DNA from: a virus
IMG/VR virus record: IMGVR_UViG_3300031746_002794
Coordinates: 1-25,347 of that record
DNA: 25,347 nucleotides
Strand: one strand, 5' to 3'
The notes beneath the pieces are model-generated. The model saw only the letters and a program-made list of their open reading frames with translations. It was not told where the DNA came from and did no database searches. This document shows positions 13,452-19,685 of the stretch, one piece after another. Position numbers and translations under genes: made by a program. Numbering within the stretch: the stretch's first letter is position 1; each line of letters starts with the position of its first letter.

Positions 13452-14270
13452 ATGGAAAACGAGAATTTACCTGACGAAAATTTAGAGGATGAGGAAGAGG
13501 AGAAGGAAAATACGACCCCTTCTCCGACGCCTTCCCCCGCGCCAGCTCCTGCGGCTCCTCCGGAGTCTAAGGGCCAAGCTCTCATAGAGGGCTCTAAGGC
13601 TTCTGGCGAGGTAAAGAATCGCCTTACCTACAAACAGCGATTTGAGCGGCGAGAGCGGATCAAGGAGTTCCTTGATAAGGGGATTACGAACGCAGCTAAG
13701 ATTGCCGGACTTCTTGGCGTCACAGACGTGACTGTCAGAAAAGATATCGCAATTATTACCAAGGAGAGAAAGACCGGGCTGACAAGAGAATCTGCTCCGG
13801 AACATGTTGGAACGCTGCTCGGGCAGATGGAAGAGATCATCAAGAATTCAACGATGGATTATCTTAATATCACGGGGAACGACCCAAAGAGTAACGCGGC
13901 CAAGGCGTCTTTGTTGCAGACGGCTCTTCGAGCAATCATGGCCAAGAGCCAGCTTCTAATGCAGACTGGGGTTGTTCCTCCTGATATAACGACCATGGAC
14001 AAGATTATCGAAGCCCAGATGATTGAATCCAAGGCTAAGGCGATATTGGACCCGAAGATAGCTGAAGTCGTGACGAACGCTGACAGCCGCAGAAAGGTTC
14101 TGGATGTTGTCGAAAAGCTGAGAGGTGTTAGCCCAGAAGTAGCCGCTGTCGTCATGGAGAGGCTGGACGCGAAGGAAGAGCAGGACAAGATCGACAAGGA
14201 GCATCCAACACCCGAGCCGCCTAAAGAAACACCTCAACCGCCGTCCCCGAGTGAAAAGCCAGTTGCATGA
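13452..14270 (+). CDS. Candidate terminase small subunit (TerS)
   Basis: The 272-residue protein sits immediately before the large terminase and overlaps its start (ATGA), the usual TerS position. An acidic Pro/Ala-rich N-terminus leads to a basic helix (KQRFERRERIKEFL) and a helix-turn-helix (ITNAAKIAGLLGVTDVTVRKDI), the kind of DNA-binding fold TerS proteins use to recognise packaging sites. A long helical middle could be the oligomerisation region, and the tail is Pro-rich. The open frame extends upstream into the terminator, so I start at ATG 13452; GTG 13437 is an alternative and neither has a clear ribosome site. The assignment rests on position plus the HTH. Confidence 0.7.
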   Translation: MENENLPDENLEDEEEEKENTTPSPTPSPAPAPAAPPESKGQALIEGSKASGEVKNRLTYKQRFERRERIKEFLDKGITNAAKIAGLLGVTDVTVRKDIAIITKERKTGLTRESAPEHVGTLLGQMEEIIKNSTMDYLNITGNDPKSNAAKASLLQTALRAIMAKSQLLMQTGVVPPDITTMDKIIEAQMIESKAKAILDPKIAEVVTNADSRRKVLDVVEKLRGVSPEVAAVVMERLDAKEEQDKIDKEHPTPEPPKETPQPPSPSEKPVA

Positions 14271-17200
14271 TTATCAAGAACGTAGAAGGCCGGTGGCAGA
14301 CCGTTCGGACGGACTCGGAATCCATCGAAGGTCTGTTCGGTGCTATCGACAAGATGTCCGTGGAAGAGCGGAAGCTTCTGCGGATGGTTTTCTCACAGTT
14401 GTGCAAGAACGAGACAACGGTCATCAGGACACTACAGAATCTGGAATATGAAGAGCCGCCCGCTTCTCCCGAAAAGTTCTTGACGGACCCGTACTATTTT
14501 GGTGAAGTTGGGAAAGGACTTTATCCGTGGGTAAAGGAAGATATTGCGAGACTCTTTAACCAAGGATTCGAAGAAATCGTTCTAACGGGAGCACAGAGAA
14601 CTGGAAAGGACACCTTTGCGCACATTGCCGTAAGCTACCTTCTTCACCTGTTGCTATGTTTGAAAGATCCAGCCACCAGCTACGGGCTGGCAAAAGGAAG
14701 CATGATTCACACTGTGTTGCTGTCGGCAACGCAAGAAATGGCCAAGGAAATCGTGTTTGGCGGTTTGATTGAGAAAATAAAACAATCGCCGTGGTTCTCG
14801 AAGTTTGGCAAGTCGATGAAAGTCCTTTCGGAAGAAATCCGGTTTCCGAAGGGACTCGTGGTGAAGGGCGCGGAATCCACCGACTTAGGCGTGATCGGTT
14901 TGTCAACGTGCGTGACGGGAGATACCAGAATAAACACGCCGCTCGGTGAAAAAACAATCGATTATCTTCTGATAAAATACGGCAAGGAGAAGTTTCCCAT
15001 ATTTAACTATTCCGGCGATATTGTGGAATCCGATCTAGCGTTTATTACAGAGATGGGGGTGAAGCCCGTCTACGCTCTAAAGCTCACAGATGGGTTTTCT
15101 TTAAGAATTACAGGGGATCACAAAATACTGATAGATCCAAAATTGATGCAGTATAAATCGCTGTCCGAGCTGTCCATTGGGGATTCCGTGTGTTGCGAGC
15201 TAGACCTGAAAGTCGTTTTTAGAAAGATAGAAGAAAAGATGCTGGCAGAGGACTGCAAAGTATATGATCTGACTGCAAGAAAGAATCCAAATTTTATTGC
15301 CAATAGAACATTTGTGCATAACTGTGCGGTAATTATTGACGAGGCCAATATCGGTCGAAAAGTAAAAGCGGTTCACGAAAGGAACCAGCTTACAGATAGA
15401 ACTGAAGCAATTTATCAAGCAGTCAAACGGCGCATTAGAACTACATTCATGAAGCAGGGGCGTCCGCCGACGCTTCTGATGACCATCGGGTCACGTCGCT
15501 ATCCGTCCGACTTCGTGGAAAGAAGAATTCGTGAATTGCAGAACGACAAGAGTGCACTCTGTAAAGATCTCTCATTGTGGCAAGCGAGAGGCTTGGAAAA
15601 TTTCAGCCCGAAGATGTTTAAAGTTCTCGTTGGTAACGACACGATCCCGTCACGAGTTCTTCCAGAAGGGGAGCAGCCTCCGCAGGGCATGCAAATTATT
15701 TCTGTTCCGTATGATTTTTACAAGGACTTTGTGGATGACTGTGAAGGGTGCTTTACTGGGGATACGCAAATATCTTTGCTAGATGGCAGTGAAGTCGCTA
15801 TTCAAGATTTGGTTGGAAGAAAAGAATTCTGGACGTATTCTTATACATCAGATGGAAAACTTCACTCCGGACGAGGTCATTCAGCAAGGCTTACGCGCAA
15901 GGATGCACCTATAGTTGAGGTACTTCTAGACAACGGAGAGAAAGTAAGGTGTACGCCAAATCACAGGTTCATGCTTCGCGACGGAACCTATAAAGAGGCG
16001 GGTTTTCTTCAAGCTGGCGATAGCCTAATGCCTTTATACCGAAAAAGAGACAGGCATGGGTACGAACTAGTTAAGTCTAACGTTGGGGGCAAGTGGGTTT
16101 ATACGCATCGCGTCGTGTCACGGGAAGCGTTTTTTAACGGTGGGCAAATTCCAGAAGACTTGGTTATCCATCATCGAAACTTTAAGATAATTGACAACAG
16201 CCCGGAAAATCTTGCGCCACTAACGACTGAAGCGCATATTAATATTCATAAGTCAAATTTGATCAGATCAATTCACAGTCCCTACGCAAAACTGAAGTCC
16301 GTTTTTACAAGAAAGCGAAAAGTCTCTGATGATCCAAGTTATCGAAAGATGTTGTTAAAAAATTTAAAAATTGGTCTCGATAAATATGTTGGATCGGACG
16401 CACATCGTGCTACGGCCTCAAAGATCGGAAAGTTTTACGGATTCGGATCTAATAATCCAAACATTCTTAGGGCAAGAAGCGAAAACGGAACGAGGAATAT
16501 TACTTTGTTAAATCTGTCTTCAAATAATCCGTGCTACAAAGAAGAAAATCGTAAAAAGGCTTCTGAAAGGCTAAAGCGCATGCCAATGGAGGCGCGTCTT
16601 CGTTCGATACAAACGGTCATACATAATAGATTTCACAAAGGGCCAAAAGAGGGGTGTCTTCGCTGTGCAAATCCAAAACGCAGACGTCCGAAAAACATTC
16701 CTCCAATGTCACCATTTGAGTGCAGCCAGCGAGGGGCTCACAAGTATTTTCATGAAGGCCCATACGAAACCTGTCAGAAATGCCACGGGCCGAAACCGCT
16801 TAAGATAAAGTTTTCTTCACCAGCAGAGGCTGGCCGATTCAATATGCACAAGCGCTGGAAGCATCCCACGTCTTTTGAAACTTGTGGGATTTGCCACAGA
16901 AAACAAAATGCAAAGTACAGTACGTGTGTTCATGAAAAGTGGCATTCGGGAGAATACGAAAATTGCAAGAGTTGTTTTCCTGTAAATAATCACAAGGTTG
17001 TTTCTGCTACGCCAGCTGGGGTTGCGGACGTTTATGATATTACAGTAGACACGTACAATAACTTTTCTTTATCTTCCGGGATTGTAGTACATAACAGTCT
17101 TCGGGATATCGGTGGAATTTCAATTCGCACACTTTCACCGTACTTCAGTAACCAGAAGATGTTACGCGAGATGTTCGATGAAGGACGGTCGCATCCGTGT

Positions 17201-18763
17201 CGCACGGTGGAGTGGAGAATTGACGAGCACTTGGATATCCAATGGGAAAAACTTACTCAGGTTGTTGGCGGAAAAATGCAACCGATATTGTTTCCAGACA
17301 AGGCGAGATGCATCGCGATTGACCTTGGAAGAACGAAGAACCCCACTGGTTTTGTGTGCGGGTTCGTCAAGGGCTTCAAGACGGTCGAAAGGAAGCAGCC
17401 AGATGGAAGAATTTACCACGAGAACCAGCCATACATAGTGGTAGAGTTTACACTTCGCATAAGCCCGGTGGCAGGCGAAGAGGTGAAGTTCTGGCAGGTT
17501 AGAGAACTTCTATTTAAGTTTATCGAGCACGGAATTCCTATAAAGTACGCGGTCATGGACCATTGGCAGTGTCTAACTGGTGATACACGAATAATTCTTC
17601 TTAGTGGTAAAGAGATCCCGATCAAAGACTTAGAGTCTCTATATCCAAATAATACCCCGTTCTGGGTTTATTCTTATGATACCAAGAATGGAAAAGTTGT
17701 TCCCGGAAAAGCGAGTGCGGTTGGTAAAACAGGAGAGAAAGTTCCAATAGTAGAGGTGACTTTAGATAACGGAGAGAAAATACGTTGTACAAAAAACCAT
17801 CCGTTTCTTCTTTCAAACGGAACGTATAAGAACGCTGAGGGGCTTAAAGAAAACGATTCACTCATGGCGGTTTACAGAAGAATAGACGCTCAAAAAGTTG
17901 TTAGCGTCCGCGATGCCGGGTTTGAAGACGTTTACGATATTTCTGTAGATACCTATCATAATTTTGCGGTCGTTTCTGGGCAAGAGAGGCTTCTCGAAAA
18001 GCAAGGGCTCAATTCGGGTGTTTTTGTACATAATTCGGACGATTTCGCCCAGCTTCTAACAGAACAAGGAATTGAGACGACTAAAATAAAAACAGACATC
18101 AATGCATACGAAACTTTAAAAAATGCTGTTTACGAGGGAAGAATTCGGACGTATCCGTACAAGCCGTTGCTCGATGAGTTGTCGATGCTTGAGTACGACG
18201 CCAAGAAGATGAAGGTGGATACAGCCGTCGAGGATTTCGGCAACATCCACCACGACGTAGCGGACTCTGTCTGCCTTCTGGTGAACCGGCTTTCCAAGGG
18301 GTTCCGAGCGCAGGACTTCTCGCCCGTGTCACCCGAGACGGACTACGTGAAACCACAGGGCGAGAATGGGCCGTATCAGACAGTAGGGATTGGTGAGACA
18401 CCCTTCGAGCTTCTTCCGGGGGAGAAATCAGCCATGCAAGAGAATGCACAGCCCGAGCCCACACAGGCTTTCCCCTCCTACGGTTTGATGTTTAACGGAA
18501 AAGAGACGGGGTGGGGGGACGAGGTTAATCCAAAGACGCCGCAGGGGTATGTTCCAATATCAAAACAGCCTATTATTCGGCTTGAGGTTTTAGCGCAGGA
18601 ATTTTGCAGCCGAGTCGGGATTGACAAACTACCCACCGTGACGGTAGAATCTATAAAAGCATTTCTGTTTGAGAAACAACTGACTGACCATCGTTACGTA
18701 AACGCGATAAAATCGCACATAGAGCGGGTCTATGTCGATAAACTGGGAGGCAAAACAATATGA
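14267..18763 (+). CDS. terL: Terminase large subunit (TerL) interrupted by three inteins
   Basis: TerL is the packaging motor: an ATPase drives DNA into the prohead through the portal and an RNase H-like nuclease cuts it. The 1498-residue precursor shows Walker A GAQRTGKDT (108-116, K114), Walker B VIIDEA (355-360), and nuclease Asp residues in AIDLG (D1019), VMDHW (D1098) and HHDVADS (D1330/D1333). Three in-frame inteins with Cys first residues and His-Asn ends occupy 215-352, 495-943 and 1102-1256. Removing them leaves about 756 residues, somewhat longer than T4 gp17. The start overlaps the TerS stop, so translation is probably coupled. The unspliced protein should be inactive, because inteins separate the catalytic motifs. 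Assignment is certain. Confidence 0.95.
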   Translation: MIIKNVEGRWQTVRTDSESIEGLFGAIDKMSVEERKLLRMVFSQLCKNETTVIRTLQNLEYEEPPASPEKFLTDPYYFGEVGKGLYPWVKEDIARLFNQGFEEIVLTGAQRTGKDTFAHIAVSYLLHLLLCLKDPATSYGLAKGSMIHTVLLSATQEMAKEIVFGGLIEKIKQSPWFSKFGKSMKVLSEEIRFPKGLVVKGAESTDLGVIGLSTCVTGDTRINTPLGEKTIDYLLIKYGKEKFPIFNYSGDIVESDLAFITEMGVKPVYALKLTDGFSLRITGDHKILIDPKLMQYKSLSELSIGDSVCCELDLKVVFRKIEEKMLAEDCKVYDLTARKNPNFIANRTFVHNCAVIIDEANIGRKVKAVHERNQLTDRTEAIYQAVKRRIRTTFMKQGRPPTLLMTIGSRRYPSDFVERRIRELQNDKSALCKDLSLWQARGLENFSPKMFKVLVGNDTIPSRVLPEGEQPPQGMQIISVPYDFYKDFVDDCEGCFTGDTQISLLDGSEVAIQDLVGRKEFWTYSYTSDGKLHSGRGHSARLTRKDAPIVEVLLDNGEKVRCTPNHRFMLRDGTYKEAGFLQAGDSLMPLYRKRDRHGYELVKSNVGGKWVYTHRVVSREAFFNGGQIPEDLVIHHRNFKIIDNSPENLAPLTTEAHINIHKSNLIRSIHSPYAKLKSVFTRKRKVSDDPSYRKMLLKNLKIGLDKYVGSDAHRATASKIGKFYGFGSNNPNILRARSENGTRNITLLNLSSNNPCYKEENRKKASERLKRMPMEARLRSIQTVIHNRFHKGPKEGCLRCANPKRRRPKNIPPMSPFECSQRGAHKYFHEGPYETCQKCHGPKPLKIKFSSPAEAGRFNMHKRWKHPTSFETCGICHRKQNAKYSTCVHEKWHSGEYENCKSCFPVNNHKVVSATPAGVADVYDITVDTYNNFSLSSGIVVHNSLRDIGGISIRTLSPYFSNQKMLREMFDEGRSHPCRTVEWRIDEHLDIQWEKLTQVVGGKMQPILFPDKARCIAIDLGRTKNPTGFVCGFVKGFKTVERKQPDGRIYHENQPYIVVEFTLRISPVAGEEVKFWQVRELLFKFIEHGIPIKYAVMDHWQCLTGDTRIILLSGKEIPIKDLESLYPNNTPFWVYSYDTKNGKVVPGKASAVGKTGEKVPIVEVTLDNGEKIRCTKNHPFLLSNGTYKNAEGLKENDSLMAVYRRIDAQKVVSVRDAGFEDVYDISVDTYHNFAVVSGQERLLEKQGLNSGVFVHNSDDFAQLLTEQGIETTKIKTDINAYETLKNAVYEGRIRTYPYKPLLDELSMLEYDAKKMKVDTAVEDFGNIHHDVADSVCLLVNRLSKGFRAQDFSPVSPETDYVKPQGENGPYQTVGIGETPFELLPGEKSAMQENAQPEPTQAFPSYGLMFNGKETGWGDEVNPKTPQGYVPISKQPIIRLEVLAQEFCSRVGIDKLPTVTVESIKAFLFEKQLTDHRYVNAIKSHIERVYVDKLGGKTI
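14909..15322 (+). other. TerL intein 1, mini-intein of 138 residues
   Basis: It begins CVTGDT (C215) and ends FVHN (N352), with Cys as the first residue after it. Other splicing blocks are ITGDHKILID (block B-like His) and VYDLTARKNPNF (block F-like). No endonuclease domain is present. It is inserted exactly before the Walker B strand (GLST^CAVIIDEA). Its sequence is clearly different from inteins 2-4, implying a separate origin, and it looks richer in AT than the flanking gene. Splicing activity is predicted from intact terminal residues, not shown. Confidence 0.92.
15749..17095 (+). other. TerL intein 2 with HNH endonuclease and four zinc-knuckle repeats, 449 residues
   Basis: It starts CFTGDT (C495) and ends VVHN (N943), followed by Ser. 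Block B is CTPNHRFML and block F is VYDITVDTYNNF. In between lies an HNH homing endonuclease (VIHHRNF...NSPENLAPL...H, about 16165-16250). Then, over about 16620-16990, come four units of the form H-x-x-[FW]-[HK]-x-x-x-x-E-x-C-x-x-C, likely zinc-binding DNA contacts. The endonuclease looks intact, so the intein could still home. It interrupts TerL between the ATPase and nuclease parts (VDDCEG^SLRDIGG). Confidence 0.93.
17570..18034 (+). other. TerL intein 3, mini-intein of 155 residues
   Basis: It starts CLTGDT (C1102) and ends FVHN (N1256), followed by Ser. Block B is CTKNHPFLL and block F is VYDISVDTYHNF. It resembles inteins 2 and 4 closely (WVYSYD, VEVTLDNGEKIRC) but lacks the endonuclease, so it probably derives from such an intein by deletion. 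About 14 extra residues (GQERLLEKQGLNSG) sit between block F and the terminal block. It splits the nuclease site at VMDHWQ^SDDFAQLL, four residues after D1098. Confidence 0.92.
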
Positions 18764-19671
18764 AGAAGCCGGAAGATCTCTTCGAACAGATGCATCGACT
18801 TCTTCAAGAGATACACGCTCTAAAGAAGAGCGGAAATCTTTTGGCAGAAGGAACGAGTCCAGCCAATATTAAAAGTGTTATTCACAAGACCGAGAAGCTG
18901 GCGGACACTTGGAATACCGTTTATACCAAGTTTAGAGTGCTCCGCGCAAAACTCAGAGACATCTTTTCAACGTATGGAATGCAGACGCTTCCAAAGCGTG
19001 GGAAGTACGCAAAGTCCACGAGTGATATCCGGCAAGTCTCGGAAGGGCTTCTTGCTGAAAATCTTAAATGGACCGCTTCCCGATTTGTGGGAGAGTTTGA
19101 GAATCACGTTTCAAAGCAATTTCCAAGCCTCAAGCTTCGTATTGAGGAAGTAGAATCTGCAGCAGATGTAGCTAAGTCATTGGGTGACGAGAATCTTAGA
19201 AGCATGGTGGAAGAGCTTAATGAAGCCTATCTTCCCTTTGACTTGGCTGTGAGTGATCAGCTTTTTGGATCACTGACTAACATTATCCGCTCTGTCGAAG
19301 CTATCGTTGACAAGCATCTTCCGCCCGAGCAGCGGCTGGAAAGACTTCCGCGTGAGGGAAAGGGCAAGGGAAAGTATAAGGCGGAAAAAATCCAGCGCCT
19401 TGAAAAGATAGAGGCAAACGCGAAAGACGCAGCAATCAGCTTAGGCGGAATCGAGAGCAACACGATGGGCACCAGAACAGAAATAACCGATATCGTTTCG
19501 TCCGCGTTCAGCATGACTCCGCCAGACAAAAGAGTTGCCGCCGAAGAGGAAGAAGACCCGTCTATGGAGCCCAGAGAAGTTCCCGATCCAACCATTCAGC
19601 GTCAGCGCAGGACGTGGATCAAGCTGAACTGGCTGGACGACCCCGAGATTACGACCGAAATTAAACTCTAA
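18760..19671 (+). CDS. Hypothetical helical protein between TerL and portal, 303 residues
   Basis: The ATG overlaps the TerL stop (ATGA), with GGGAGG at 18745-18750. The protein is mostly helical, with a coiled-coil-like N-terminus (LFEQMHRLLQEIHALKK), a Gly/Lys-rich linker near residue 205 and an acidic Pro-rich C-terminus. Its N-terminus loosely fits the shared leader (L7, M11, L14), and LLAEG (about 27-31) fits the L-x-E|G pattern of T4 gp21-type cleavage, so it may be processed in the prohead. No named family. Its position between motor and portal, where T4 keeps tail and neck genes, suggests a role in head or connector assembly. Confidence 0.75.
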   Translation: MKKPEDLFEQMHRLLQEIHALKKSGNLLAEGTSPANIKSVIHKTEKLADTWNTVYTKFRVLRAKLRDIFSTYGMQTLPKRGKYAKSTSDIRQVSEGLLAENLKWTASRFVGEFENHVSKQFPSLKLRIEEVESAADVAKSLGDENLRSMVEELNEAYLPFDLAVSDQLFGSLTNIIRSVEAIVDKHLPPEQRLERLPREGKGKGKYKAEKIQRLEKIEANAKDAAISLGGIESNTMGTRTEITDIVSSAFSMTPPDKRVAAEEEEDPSMEPREVPDPTIQRQRRTWIKLNWLDDPEITTEIKL

Positions 19672-19685
19672 GTAAGGTGACAGAA

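Noticed and set aside
14909-18034. TerL inserts as extra structural domains or frameshifted repeats
   Set aside because: Each insert has the full set of intein terminal signals, and removing it rejoins conserved TerL motifs.
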